Numbered from the stretch's first letter, positions 55,101-63,182 are shown. The stretch: DNA of 64,000 nucleotides from Pseudomonadota bacterium (GCA_018240405.1 JAFEFW010000637.1:62001-126000); one strand, 5' to 3'. Notes: a model not told the origin generated them from the sequence alone. Numbers and translations are program-made.

Positions 55101-56692
55101 ATCAAGTGCTGACCGGCCCCCTGCTGACTGCAGCCAATTTCCTGGTCCCCGGCAAGATGCCAGCAGCGCCGGCGCCGGCCGGATTATCCAGCACCACAGG
55201 GTTTTTCGGCGATACGCTGCCAGGATCGACCGGTGTCAACGGCCACACCTGGACGTTGAACGCCGATGGCCTGTACGTCACCACGGCCAACCTGGAGATC
55301 GAGTGGCGCGGCTACTACCAGACGATGCTGGCTGGAAAAGGCGACACGCTGACCGCCACCCAGCGTCTGGAAGGCAATGCCGAGGCGGTGTTCGAGAACA
55401 CCTCGATCTCGGAGCGCTGGGCGCCGGAAGAAGCGCAGGCGCGCATGGATGTGCAACGTGCGATCGACGCCATCGCCGGCGCCATGGCGATCGACAAGAC
55501 CACCTACGGCATCGATCCGTCACAGCCGCTGACCGAGGCCAGCTATATTCGCCTGGGAGAAACGCTGCGTGCCAATCCGCTGCTGGAGGAACTGGCGCTG
55601 CAGGGACATGGTGTCTGGAACCAGAGCGAGATCTACTACGGCGCCAAGGCGCATCTGGGCTGGCTCTGGTCTGACACGCTGTTTGTCGGTGGAGGCGCCG
55701 GCAACGGGCAGAACGCCATCGACTATCTGCTGGACAGTATCGTGACGAATCTGCCCTTTGCCACGACCTGGCATAATGGCGCCTGGATGCAGTTCGATTC
55801 CGACGGCGATCCGCTGATGACGGCACAGGCGGCGGCAACGTTGTTCAACACATCCGCCTACCGGCAGGTCTATGTGCGGTCCGACTTCGACCTCTCGGCC
55901 AGCGCGGTTGGCGCGGTGGTCACGGTGCCTGGGTCGGTGGCGCCGGACGCGGTGCCGATCACGTCGATGTCGCCGACGCCCGGCAAGGTGCTGACGCTGG
56001 ACGGCAGCCAGATCGCCAACACGATGACGCTGAACGGCCATGTCTGGACCGCCGATTCCAACGGCCTGTTCCACACCACGAGCCTCGCGGCAGAATGGCA
56101 GACGCTGGGGCAGAAGGTGCTGGCCGGCCAGACGGCGGGACTGACCCCGTGGCAGATCCTGGAAGGCAATGCGGCCATCGTGTTCCAGAACACGGGCCTG
56201 TCGACGCTGGCCGGCACCGCGCTGCAGGCGGCACAGGAGGATGTGCAGCGCGTGATCGACGCCGAAGTCGGCGCGGCGGCGATCAATGCCACGACGCTGG
56301 GCATCCCGTCCAACGCAACGCTGGTGCACGGCTCCTACCTCGCGCTGGAGCGGACATTGCAGTCGTCACCGGTGCTGCGTGAGCTTGCGCTGCAGGGTGT
56401 CGGCCTGAACAACCCGCCCTCGGCGCGCTACAGCGGTTTCCTCAACAGCTACACCGCTGCGCAGCCGACCACTTGGTATGTCGGGCCGGGTCCGAACAAC
56501 TGGCAGAACGCGCTGTCCGTCTACATGATGGAGAACATCATCATGGAGACGGCATTCCCGACTGTCTGGAAGTGGGGCCAGTTCCTGCAGCTGGATCAGA
56601 ACGGGGAGTGGGTCATGTCTCTGGATGACGCCGTCGCCGTGGCGGCAGCCTCCACCACCGTCCCACTGACCGCGGCGCAGTTCCGGCGATAG
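52121..56692 (+). CDS. Giant six-repeat protein of unrecognised domain family
   Basis: Start at ATG 52121 (MTLPTTEPTFFGATIA), with AAGGAT upstream; the frame from 52064 is longer but less likely. The 1523-residue protein is almost entirely six tandem repeats of 244-265 residues. Each carries H-x-W-T/V, DLxxEW, Y(Y/D)-x-x-MLAG, RLEGNAEAVF(E/Q)NT, DVQREIDAI, LAxQGHGLNNP, GYTNDFQ, (L/Y)YVG-x-G-x-(N/S)NGE, DFFDDVI-x-HLPF and QLNQNG-x-E signatures. Linkers between some copies are Pro/Ala-rich (e.g. PAAPPPAPAAPPP). No signal peptide, RTX, cysteine-rich or membrane segment is visible; low charge and Asn/Thr content suggest an extracellular role. Function unassigned. It ends six residues after the last repeat. 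Confidence 0.85.
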   Translation: MTLPTTEPTFFGATIATTIDTTAHKWVADQDGLFHTATDLNAEWQAAYDKMIAGSADTMSFIARLEGNAQAVFQNTGLNALSAEEQKADREDVQRVLDSVGLAMKKAGVSGTTPLTTVDYLKIGYALQGSPILQELAQQGYGLYAAAEPKYSGYVNDFRWADGSTLYIGGGLDNNENALDRFFGDVLLPNLIFPAAAQDGYLVQLDYNGSAWGSAALPDIVGALDQFGFGRVLTAADFSDTPGSASSAPAAPPPAPAAPPPSGQMYSQLTGMLVPTTITANSHTWIANEDGLYLTEADLATEWQGYYQQMLAGNGASLTGLQRLEGNAEAVFENTDIAKVAQMDATAVAYYRMDVQREIDAIAATMSSLKYSPSVRLNTQTYLAIQHALIANPAMQELAVQGHGLNNPISPIYDGYTNDFQNDVDDRTLYLGPGQDTGERALRDFFDDAILPHLPFPTIARDGEMVQLNQNANEESTLQQAVDALNMAMFTRTLTAADFGKPGAPVAGTTVPAGKILSYFGNIISNTATLNGHVWTVGSDGRFHTTADLQTEWKTYYRLMLAGRGSALTAVQRLIGNAEAVFENTALADTRRFSAAKQKAYREDAQREFDVIAAAMATLKLGKTLLTEQDYLAIGQAIQSNAIWQELGMQGHGLNDAPSPKYYGYTHDFQNNSDWETYYVGGGPSNGEHAVADFFDDVILSHLPFPVVWQWNGLTQLNQNGNAEDDLDEAVAATNDAMFRRVYVAGDFSKNPNATGPVMWVSPAMATATPPPAPVPGPGQMLSLTGQVIPTTMVVNGNTWTADADGRYQTTTDLALAWYRSYQTALAGGTLTLTQRWQAQAEAVFLNTCLSKASEADQAVFRADVQREIDAVVTAMASFGVTGGPLGIGTYLRTEHALQGNAALEELALQGHGLNNPPSSRYDGYTNDFQWASYGTLYVGSGLNNGEQAVADMFDDVIMTHLPFATIAQDYEIVQLNQNGNEESTLAAAVAQFNQVLTGPLLTAANFLVPGKMPAAPAPAGLSSTTGFFGDTLPGSTGVNGHTWTLNADGLYVTTANLEIEWRGYYQTMLAGKGDTLTATQRLEGNAEAVFENTSISERWAPEEAQARMDVQRAIDAIAGAMAIDKTTYGIDPSQPLTEASYIRLGETLRANPLLEELALQGHGVWNQSEIYYGAKAHLGWLWSDTLFVGGGAGNGQNAIDYLLDSIVTNLPFATTWHNGAWMQFDSDGDPLMTAQAAATLFNTSAYRQVYVRSDFDLSASAVGAVVTVPGSVAPDAVPITSMSPTPGKVLTLDGSQIANTMTLNGHVWTADSNGLFHTTSLAAEWQTLGQKVLAGQTAGLTPWQILEGNAAIVFQNTGLSTLAGTALQAAQEDVQRVIDAEVGAAAINATTLGIPSNATLVHGSYLALERTLQSSPVLRELALQGVGLNNPPSARYSGFLNSYTAAQPTTWYVGPGPNNWQNALSVYMMENIIMETAFPTVWKWGQFLQLDQNGEWVMSLDDAVAVAAASTTVPLTAAQFRR
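52148..52840 (+). repeat. Repeat 1 of the six-repeat protein
   Basis: Starts at FFGATIATT and ends at AADF. Most divergent copy, e.g. QGYGLYAAAEPKYSGYVNDF in place of the QGHGLNNP-type segment; followed by a Pro/Ala linker. Confidence 0.85.
52931..53620 (+). repeat. Repeat 2 of the six-repeat protein
   Basis: Contains RLEGNAEAVFENT, DVQREIDAIAATM, VQGHGLNNPISP, GYTNDFQND and QLNQNANEES. Confidence 0.88.
53678..54366 (+). repeat. Repeat 3 of the six-repeat protein
   Basis: Contains NGHVWTVGSDG, RLIGNAEAVFENT, MQGHGLNDAPSPKYYGYTHDF and GGGPSNGEHAVADFFDD. Confidence 0.88.
54472..55143 (+). repeat. Repeat 4 of the six-repeat protein
   Basis: Contains NGNTWTADADG, WQAQAEAVFLNT, DVQREIDAVV, LQGHGLNNPPSSRYDGYTNDF and NNGEQAVADMFDD. 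Confidence 0.88.
55199..55895 (+). repeat. Repeat 5 of the six-repeat protein
   Basis: Contains NGHTWTLNADG, RLEGNAEAVFENT and LQGHGVWNQSEIY; the DFFDD motif is altered to DYLLDSI. Confidence 0.85.
55999..56689 (+). repeat. Repeat 6 of the six-repeat protein
   Basis: Contains NGHVWTADSNG, ILEGNAAIVFQNT, LQGVGLNNPPSARYSGF and QLDQNGEWV; the gene ends just after its last segment. Confidence 0.87.
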
Positions 56693-56697
56693 GAGCG

Positions 56698-56737
56698 ACC
56701 GTCCGCCCGGGCGGAACCCCACCGCTCGGGCGGTCGA
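56698..56737. terminator. GC-rich hairpin region between convergent genes
   Basis: Contains the 14-base palindrome TCCGCCCGGGCGGA (56702-56715) and a partly complementary CGGGCGG arm at 56728-56734. It lies between the stops of the six-repeat gene and the convergent acyl-CoA dehydrogenase. No T-run; terminator role is inferred. Confidence 0.35.
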
Positions 56738-56801
56738 GGCAATCGCGGATGGAAGTGCGTCCCTTCCGCTGAGGCCGGCAGCGATCGTGTGTGCCGGCCG
56801 A

Positions 56802-58544
56802 CTACGCCGCCAACAGCGGCGTCACTTCGGCCAGCGTCAGCGCCTTATCGCCCAGCAGAGCATTCGTTGCCGGCGTTTCCCAGTCGGCTTCCTCCGGCGC
56901 CAGCGGATCCGCCGGCGACAGCTTGTGGGCCAGCACGAAGCGTGACAGCAGCGCCCGCCGGGCATCCGCCTGTGGCTGCGCGCCTTCCCACGCGAGCAAC
57001 ACGGCGCTGGTCGCGTCGTACAGCGCGGTTGCCGCCTGCCGGGCCAGCGTCTCCTGCCCGGCGGCCGCGACCCGCTCCGCCAGCGCCACGGCGCGGTCGA
57101 GCGCCGAACCCAGCGCGTTGCGGAATGGTGCCGGCAAGGCGGTGGCCTCCGCCAGGCGCCCGTGCAGCAGCGATTGCAGCGCCAAATGCGCCTGCTCCTT
57201 CCGCACTGCCCGGGTGATCACGTCCAGCGCATTGATGTTGCTGGTGCCCTCCCACAGCAGCCCGACCTGCGCGTCGCGAATCAGGCGCGGGTTCACCCAG
57301 TCCTCGATGTAGCCATTGCCGCCGCGCGCTTCCATCGCGCCCGTCGCCGCCGCAATGTTGTCGCGGCAGGCGCGCAGCTTCAGCAGCCCGGTCAAGACGC
57401 GCAGTTCCGGCGCGCCGCGCCCCAGCGCATCCGCGGTGCACAGCGCCACCGACAGCGCCTGCTCCGCCGGCACCAGCAGTTTCATCAGTTGCCGGCGCAT
57501 CAGCGGGAAATCCGCGACCTGTTGGCCGAACGCGGTGCGGCCACGCGCCGCCGCCACTGCCTCATTGAAGCAGCGGCGCATCATCGCCGCGGCGCGCACA
57601 CCGTGCGAAAGGCGCGACAGGTTCACCTGCTCCATCATCTGCTTCAGCCCGCCATCGATCTTACCGACCAGATGGGCTTCCGCGCCCTCCAGCCGGATCT
57701 CGCCGCTGGCCATCGACTTGGTACCCAGCTTGTCCTTCAGCCGCGCAATCCGGTAGGCGTTGCGCCGGCCGTCGCGGGTGCGGCGGGGCATCGCGAACAG
57801 CGCCAAGCCGCGCGTGCCTGGCGGCGCGCCCTCGGGCCGGGCCAGCATCAGCGCCACGTCGGCATCGGTGTGGGAGCAGAACCACTTTTCGCCATACAGC
57901 CGCCAGACGCCGTCCTGTTCGCGCGCCACCGTCTCGATGGCGCCGACATCGGAGCCGCCGGCCTTCTCCGTCATGAACTGCGTGCCCTTCCACATGGTGG
58001 ACAGGTCGTTCGACAGCATCTTCGGCAGCAGGTAGTCCTGCAGCGCGTTGCTGCCGAATTTCCGCACCAGGTGGATGGATGTATCGGTCACGCTGATCGG
58101 GCACATCAGCCCGAACTCGCCCTGCACGAACAGGTACTGGAACGCGTATTTCGCGACGGGTGGCAGCGGCCGGTCCATCCCCAGCACACCGCCGCGATGC
58201 GACATGGCGTGGAAGGCAAAATCGCCGAAGGCGATCTGCTCCATCTCGCGGTACGCGGGATGATATTCGATCCAGTCTTCATCGCGGCCGAACTTGTCGC
58301 GCGCATGCAGCACAGGCTCGTGGCGGTCGGCGATGCGCGCCAGTTCGTCCAGACGCCCGCCGGCCAGCGCGCCGAGCCGCTGATAATGCGGTGTCAGGCG
58401 GTCCAGCACGTCCCGCGGCAGGTACAGCGCCAGCCGGTCGTGCAGGCCACGATCAATCGCCCAGAAATCCCAGCCAGCGCAGTCGGGCGCGATCCAATCG
58501 GAGCCGGTACGAACCGAAGCTGTAGTGCCGTGATCGAGAGGCAT
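56802..58544 (-). CDS. AidB-like acyl-CoA dehydrogenase
   Basis: The 580-residue protein has the AidB-like layout: MTEKAGGSDVGAIETVA, YGEKWFCSHTDADVALMLAR, GLKQMMEQVNLSRLSHGVR, RTAFGQQVADFPLMRR, MEARGGNGYIEDWVNPRLI and LWEGTSNINALDV. The glutamate-like base and FAD sites of acyl-CoA dehydrogenases are present in pattern. E. coli AidB is DNA-alkylation-linked; the substrate here is unknown. Could transfer electrons to the EtfAB encoded 12 kb away. It has a 22-bp palindrome upstream. Confidence 0.9.
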   Translation of the reverse strand: MPLDHGTTASVRTGSDWIAPDCAGWDFWAIDRGLHDRLALYLPRDVLDRLTPHYQRLGALAGGRLDELARIADRHEPVLHARDKFGRDEDWIEYHPAYREMEQIAFGDFAFHAMSHRGGVLGMDRPLPPVAKYAFQYLFVQGEFGLMCPISVTDTSIHLVRKFGSNALQDYLLPKMLSNDLSTMWKGTQFMTEKAGGSDVGAIETVAREQDGVWRLYGEKWFCSHTDADVALMLARPEGAPPGTRGLALFAMPRRTRDGRRNAYRIARLKDKLGTKSMASGEIRLEGAEAHLVGKIDGGLKQMMEQVNLSRLSHGVRAAAMMRRCFNEAVAAARGRTAFGQQVADFPLMRRQLMKLLVPAEQALSVALCTADALGRGAPELRVLTGLLKLRACRDNIAAATGAMEARGGNGYIEDWVNPRLIRDAQVGLLWEGTSNINALDVITRAVRKEQAHLALQSLLHGRLAEATALPAPFRNALGSALDRAVALAERVAAAGQETLARQAATALYDATSAVLLAWEGAQPQADARRALLSRFVLAHKLSPADPLAPEEADWETPATNALLGDKALTLAEVTPLLAA

Positions 58545-58878
58545 GCCGCGTTTCCTTGCACGTTGGGATGCTCCAACGGCTTAGCGCGTATGCCAACACA
58601 ACGCCAACCCGGCGGCCTGACCCTCATTTCTCACCGGCCGGGCATTTCATTTGGAATCGTAATGTGAAATCCGCTGTTTACAGCCTGGACCTGTCCAGGC
58701 TGCAGAACGGGGCGGGATCGCAGTGTTGTCAGCCAAGCCCCGCCACCACCGCCCGCTGGGGCTGCTGGGTTACGAGGGCCGGCAGATCAACTGTTGGGTC
58801 GGCCGTGGCGTCCTGCCCTGTCAGCGCAATAAGGCCCACCGGAGACGGAGCCGGGCGCGCCTCCCCAACAGCCGCGCG
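58545..58878. other. Intergenic stretch with a 22-bp palindrome
   Basis: 334 bases between two minus-strand genes. It holds CAGCCTGGAC-CT-GTCCAGGCTG at 58681-58702. The rest has no gene or recognised element. Confidence 0.5.
58681..58702. promoter_or_regulatory. 22-bp near-perfect palindrome (possible dimeric operator)
   Basis: Ten-base perfect arms with only a two-base centre. Such spacing cannot form a good RNA hairpin but suits a dimeric regulator. It lies 137-158 bases upstream of the acyl-CoA dehydrogenase start. Confidence 0.45.
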
Positions 58879-59862
58879 TCAATCCACCGCACACCCCTCA
58901 AACCCGCGCCGCAGTTGCGCGCGGTTCAGGTTACGGCCAATGAACACCAGGCGGCTGACGCGCGGCTCGCCCTCCTTCCACGGGCCGATGAAGTCGCCAT
59001 CGGCGATCATGTGCACCGCCTGGAAGGCGAAGCGCCGGTCGTCGTTGGCGTAATTCAGGATACCTTTGGTGCGCAGCAGGTCCGGCCCCTTGTCCTGCAG
59101 CAGCATGCCGATCCAGGCGTTGAACTTCTCCGGATCGATCGGCTTCTCGACCTCAAAGCTCATCGAGCGCACGTCCTCATTGTGCGAATGTTCGTCGTCA
59201 CCGGACAGGAAGTCCGGCTGGAACGCCAGGATGCGCTGCAGGTCGAAGGCGCCGCGGTCCAGCACCTCCGCGATCGGTACGGCCGAACGCTGGGTGCGAT
59301 GGATCACCGCGAAGCGGTTGATCTGGCGGATTGCGGCTTCCACCGCTTCCAACTCCTCCGGCGTCACCAGGTCCGTCTTGTTGAGGATGATGACGTCGGC
59401 GAAGGCGATCTGGTCCTCGGCCTCGTGACTGTCCTTCAGCCGCTCCGGCAGGTGCTTGGCGTCGACCACGGTGACGATCGCATCAAGCCGCGTCTTCGCC
59501 TTAACCGCGTCGTCGACGAAGAAGGTCTGCGCCACCGGCGCCGGGTTCGCCAGCCCGGTCGTCTCGATGATGATGCCGTCAAACTTGTCGCGTCGCTTCA
59601 TGAGCCCGCCGACGATGCGGATCAGGTCGCCGCGCACGGTGCAACAGATGCAGCCGTTGTTCATCTCGAACACTTCCTCATCGGTGTCGACGACGAGGTC
59701 GTTGTCCACGCCCAGCTCCCCGAACTCATTGATCACCACGGCATATTTGCGGCCGTGCTGTTCGGTCAGGATGCGATTGAGCAGCGTGGTCTTACCGGCG
59801 CCGAGGTAACCGGTCAGCACAGTGACAGGGACCTGCTGGTCCGCGGCCTGGGTGTCCGCCAT
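58879..59862 (-). CDS. CobW/YjiA-family GTP-binding protein (metal chaperone)
   Basis: The 327-residue G3E GTPase has Walker A GYLGAGKTTLLNRIL, the CxCC metal motif NNGCICCTVRGDL, ETTGLANPAPV and NKTDLV. The C-terminal CobW domain (about 220-315) includes FEVEKPIDPEKFNAWIGM and the ending HMIADGDFIG. Related proteins deliver Zn or Co. No metal transporter is adjacent, so which metal is unknown. GGAGGG precedes the ATG. Confidence 0.93.
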   Translation of the reverse strand: MADTQAADQQVPVTVLTGYLGAGKTTLLNRILTEQHGRKYAVVINEFGELGVDNDLVVDTDEEVFEMNNGCICCTVRGDLIRIVGGLMKRRDKFDGIIIETTGLANPAPVAQTFFVDDAVKAKTRLDAIVTVVDAKHLPERLKDSHEAEDQIAFADVIILNKTDLVTPEELEAVEAAIRQINRFAVIHRTQRSAVPIAEVLDRGAFDLQRILAFQPDFLSGDDEHSHNEDVRSMSFEVEKPIDPEKFNAWIGMLLQDKGPDLLRTKGILNYANDDRRFAFQAVHMIADGDFIGPWKEGEPRVSRLVFIGRNLNRAQLRRGFEGCAVD

Positions 59863-59913
59863 ATCTATGATCCCTCCTGGTTTGAGGCTGCAATATAGGC
59901 TTCGCGCGCCCGG

Positions 59914-61023
59914 TCAACCACCCGTCCGGTCCAACACCTGCCGGCGGAGCGCCGCAAGCTGGGCATGTACCGGCGCGACATCGAACAGCCGGGCGCGTGC
60001 CCGACCCGCCTCGCCCAGCGCAGCGCGCAGAGCCGGATCGGCTGCCAGTGCTCGCATCGCCGCCGCAATCTCTTCCGGCCGATCCGGATCGGCATAGACG
60101 GCGACGTCGCCTGCCACCTCCGGCAGTCCGCCGCGCGGCGCACAGATCAGTGGTGCGCCGCTGGCCAGAGCCTCCAGCGCCACCAGCCCGAACGGCTCTG
60201 CCCATCGGCTCGGCACCACGACGATGCCGGCCTGAGCCATCGCCAGCAGTACCGCCTCATGGTCGCGGTAGCCGAGCATCTGCACACCCGCGCGTTCCGC
60301 GGCGGCACGGACGCTGACAACGAACCCGGTGTCTGGGCTGTCTGCTCGGAACCGGTCAGCGCCTATGATGTGCGCCTGCCAGCCCGGCAGATCCGGCAGC
60401 GCCATGGCGCAAGCGGCAACGAAAGCGTCCGGCGCCTTGTTCTCGACCACGCGGCCGGCAAACAACACGACGGTCTCGCGCGGCTGCGGCGGTGGCAGTT
60501 CCGTCAGGTCCAGGCAGTTCGGCAGCACCACCGGATCGGCCGGCGGCGTGTCAATGCCATCCAGCAGCCGACCGCGCAGCCAGGCGGATGCCGTCATAAC
60601 CAGCGCGAGCCGCTGCAGCAGCCTGATCCGCTCCGCCGGTGAGCGCGCCTCCCGCATCTCCAGCGGGTCGTTGTTGAACAGGATCGTTACCGGTGTGGCG
60701 GGTAGCCGAGCGGCAAGGGCCAGTGCGATTTCCGGCCGGTTGTGGACCTCGACCAGCGCCGGTTGCCGCTTCCGCAACAGCGCGGCGACAGCGGCAGCGT
60801 AGCGGATATTGCTGTTGCCCATAGGCCAGAGCCCCGGCTTGACCGGGACGAACTCAATATCCGGGAACAACGGCCCCGGCTGCGGGCCGCCGACAACGAG
60901 GGCACGAAACCCTGGCGTCTGTGCCAGTCGACGGGCGATCATGCCAAGTGCGCCGGCACGGCCGAGACCGAACCCCTCGCGCGGCGGCAGGACGATGGCA
61001 ACCAGGGGCTCTGACGCAGGCAT
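59914..61023 (-). CDS. Glycosyltransferase family 4 protein
   Basis: Start at ATG 61023 (MPASEPLVAIVLPPREGFG); the longer frame is antisense to lptF's upstream region and rejected. The 369-residue GT-B protein has GAGALGMIARR-like N-terminal glycine-rich loop (GLGRAGALGMIAR) and the donor-binding SRWAEPFGLVALEALASGAP with APRGGLPEVAGD. It probably uses a nucleotide sugar for lipopolysaccharide or exopolysaccharide. Divergent from lptF, consistent with envelope work. Confidence 0.9.
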   Translation of the reverse strand: MPASEPLVAIVLPPREGFGLGRAGALGMIARRLAQTPGFRALVVGGPQPGPLFPDIEFVPVKPGLWPMGNSNIRYAAAVAALLRKRQPALVEVHNRPEIALALAARLPATPVTILFNNDPLEMREARSPAERIRLLQRLALVMTASAWLRGRLLDGIDTPPADPVVLPNCLDLTELPPPQPRETVVLFAGRVVENKAPDAFVAACAMALPDLPGWQAHIIGADRFRADSPDTGFVVSVRAAAERAGVQMLGYRDHEAVLLAMAQAGIVVVPSRWAEPFGLVALEALASGAPLICAPRGGLPEVAGDVAVYADPDRPEEIAAAMRALAADPALRAALGEAGRARARLFDVAPVHAQLAALRRQVLDRTGG

Positions 61024-61126
61024 GATGGGCGCGCTGTATCGGCTATGCCCGCTCCTGTGCCTAGATCGTCTGGCACGTACACAGGTGCCAATTGCATCCG
61101 ACAGCGCTCTGCCGCAGTAAGGCTGC

Positions 61127-62269
61127 ATGCGCCGCGGCAAGCTCCTGTCCCAAGTCGACCGCTATCTCTCGCGTCAGGTGCTCGTGGCGCTGATTGCCGC
61201 GTCGGGTGGTCTGACCGCGCTGGTCTGGCTGACCCAGTCGCTCCGATTCGTGGAGCTGGTGGTGAACCGCGGCCTGTCCTTTCTGGTGTTCATGCACCTG
61301 ACCGGGCTGCTGATCCCCAGCTTCGTGGCGATCATCCTGCCGATCACCACCTATATCGTCGTCCAGTTCGTCTACCAGCGTCTTTCCACGGATCGCGAAC
61401 TGACAGTGATGCGCGCCGCCGGCCTGTCGCCCTGGGCGCTCGCCCGGCCTGCGCTGCTGGTGGCGCTGGCGACCACCGCGCTGGGCTATACGCTGACGCT
61501 GTATGTCGTGCCCGCCAGCCTCTCCAGCTTCCGCGACTACCAATGGCAGATCCGCAATCGACTCGCTGCGTTCCTGATTCAGGAGGGCGTGTTCACGCCG
61601 ATCTCGGAGAAGCTGACGGTTTATATCCGGTCCCGCGAGACCGACGGCACGCTGCGCGGCATCCTGGTGGACGATGCCCGCGATCCGACCGCCCATGCCA
61701 CGATCCTGGCGGAGCGCGGCCGGCTGGTGGAGGGGCCGACGGGGCCGCGGGTGGTACTGCTGGACGGCAGTCGCCAGCAGATCGACCATCAGAACGGTCG
61801 ACTGAATATGCTGACATTCAAGCAGAACGAAATCGATCTTGCCGACGCCACCAAGGACACTGGCGCTCGTCTGCCCGATATGTCGGAGGTCTCGCTGCCG
61901 GAGTTACTTGACCCACATCCGGTGTTCGAACGTGATCGGTCCAAATGGTACGCCGAGGGCCATCGCCGGCTGACGCTGCCGCTGACCACGATGTCCTATG
62001 CGATGCTGGCGTTGTGGTCCGTATTGGGCGGCATGTTCCGCCGCCATGGCGGCTGGGTCCGGCCATTGGCGACGGTTGGCATCATGGTCGGGTTGCTCGC
62101 GACCGGCCTGGCGTTCGGCTCGCTGGCGGCACGCGACAACCGGCTGGTCTTCCTGATGTGGCTGCACGCCATTGCGCCGGGCGTGGTGTGTGCGGCGCTG
62201 CTGATGGGACCGTCACTGCGCGCCTATGGCGATCGGTCCAGGCCGGCCGCGGTCCCCGAAGCCGGATAG
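61127..62269 (+). CDS. lptF: LPS export ABC transporter permease LptF
   Basis: The 380-residue protein has the LptF/YjgP layout: three membrane segments near the N-terminus (e.g. LVALIAASGGLTALVWLTQS, FLVFMHLTGLLIPSF), the STDRELTVMRAAGLSPW coupling segment, a ~130-residue periplasmic beta-jellyroll and three C-terminal segments. With LptG and LptB it extracts LPS from the inner membrane. lptG normally follows but the next gene is convergent, so lptG lies elsewhere. Confidence 0.93.
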   Translation: MRRGKLLSQVDRYLSRQVLVALIAASGGLTALVWLTQSLRFVELVVNRGLSFLVFMHLTGLLIPSFVAIILPITTYIVVQFVYQRLSTDRELTVMRAAGLSPWALARPALLVALATTALGYTLTLYVVPASLSSFRDYQWQIRNRLAAFLIQEGVFTPISEKLTVYIRSRETDGTLRGILVDDARDPTAHATILAERGRLVEGPTGPRVVLLDGSRQQIDHQNGRLNMLTFKQNEIDLADATKDTGARLPDMSEVSLPELLDPHPVFERDRSKWYAEGHRRLTLPLTTMSYAMLALWSVLGGMFRRHGGWVRPLATVGIMVGLLATGLAFGSLAARDNRLVFLMWLHAIAPGVVCAALLMGPSLRAYGDRSRPAAVPEAG

Positions 62270-62280
62270 CTCACACCAGG

Positions 62281-62317
62281 ACCATCCCGCGCCTGGCCTT
62301 GCCAAACACGGGATGGT
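62281..62317. terminator. Hairpin between lptF and a convergent gene
   Basis: Nine-base arms ACCATCCCG and CGGGATGGT enclose a ~19-base loop. Placed between convergent stops (62269 and 62340); probably bidirectional. No T-run. Confidence 0.4.
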
Positions 62318-62339
62318 TACGGCGCGGTAGCAGCAACGA

Positions 62340-63182
62340 TCAGAACGTGTCGTCCGATCCGCCGCCGGAATCCCAGCTCCCGCCGTCGTCGAACCCGCCA
62401 CCACCGCCGCCGGTGTCCCAGCTGCCGTTGTCGACGTAATCCTGGTTCGCCGCGCCGGCGGCGTTCGGATCCCAACCTGACCCAGCGGCTCCGGCGTTGC
62501 CGGCGTCCCAGCTTGAGTTATCGATGTATTGCTGATCCGCGGGTGCTCCCGCCCAGGGGCTGGCAGCGCCGGCGCCTAACCCAGCTGCCGAGTGGCCGCC
62601 CGAAAACATGCTGGTGATCGCATTCGCGGCCAGCATACCGCCCGCAACGCCTGCCGCCGTCGTCAGCGCGGAGCCAAGGAACCCCGACCCCTGCCGCTGC
62701 TGGAACATGCCCGGCTGGTAGTTGGGAGGGTATTGCGGCGGAGGCGGCGGTGGGTAGTAGCCCTGCTGCGGTCCGCCCTGACCACCCCAGGGACCGGCGC
62801 CCGGTCCCGGACGCGGCGGCTGTTGCTGACGCCCGCCGCCGAACAGCCCGCTGAAGAAGCCGCCGCCCGAACTCTGCTGAGGCGCCTGCTGCGCCTGCTG
62901 GAGCTGCTGCTGCATCTGCTGGTTCTGATACTGCAGCTGCTGGATGCGGTTCTGCGCTTCCACCAGCGCGGCCTCCTGCACGAAGGCCAATTGCGTGATG
63001 CGGTACCGCGCTTCCGGATACTGCTGGAACTTCTGAGCGATCAGCGCATCAGCGTCGCGATCCACCGGCGGCAGTGCTGGCTGGGTCTGCGGCACGGAGC
63101 CGAAAGCAGACCCCGTGTTGGCCGGCGAGCCGCCCACGCGGGCGATGAACTGGTCGATGATTCTGCGTTCTTCGTCGGTCAT
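62340..63182 (-). CDS. DUF2076 family protein
   Basis: The 280-residue protein begins MTDEERRIIDQFIARVGG, a DUF2076 hallmark. A coiled-coil of Gln-rich heptads (about 75-105, QQLQQAQQAPQQ) follows, then a Gly/Pro/Gln-rich low-complexity region and two YIDNSSWD/YVDNGSWD repeats near the C-terminus (SWD repeats around residues 215-275). DUF2076 proteins are annotated as possible periplasmic ligand-binding or sensor-associated factors; function unknown. No signal peptide. Confidence 0.85.
   Translation of the reverse strand: MTDEERRIIDQFIARVGGSPANTGSAFGSVPQTQPALPPVDRDADALIAQKFQQYPEARYRITQLAFVQEAALVEAQNRIQQLQYQNQQMQQQLQQAQQAPQQSSGGGFFSGLFGGGRQQQPPRPGPGAGPWGGQGGPQQGYYPPPPPPQYPPNYQPGMFQQRQGSGFLGSALTTAAGVAGGMLAANAITSMFSGGHSAAGLGAGAASPWAGAPADQQYIDNSSWDAGNAGAAGSGWDPNAAGAANQDYVDNGSWDTGGGGGGFDDGGSWDSGGGSDDTF

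Noticed and set aside
53333-55105. 590-residue minus-strand frame
   Set aside because: Antisense shadow of the repeat gene; His/Arg/Gln-rich and without domain signatures.
52121-56692. CRISPR or DNA satellite explanation for the repeats
   Set aside because: The units are ~750 bases, in-frame, diverged at DNA level and conserved at protein level, so they are protein-domain repeats.
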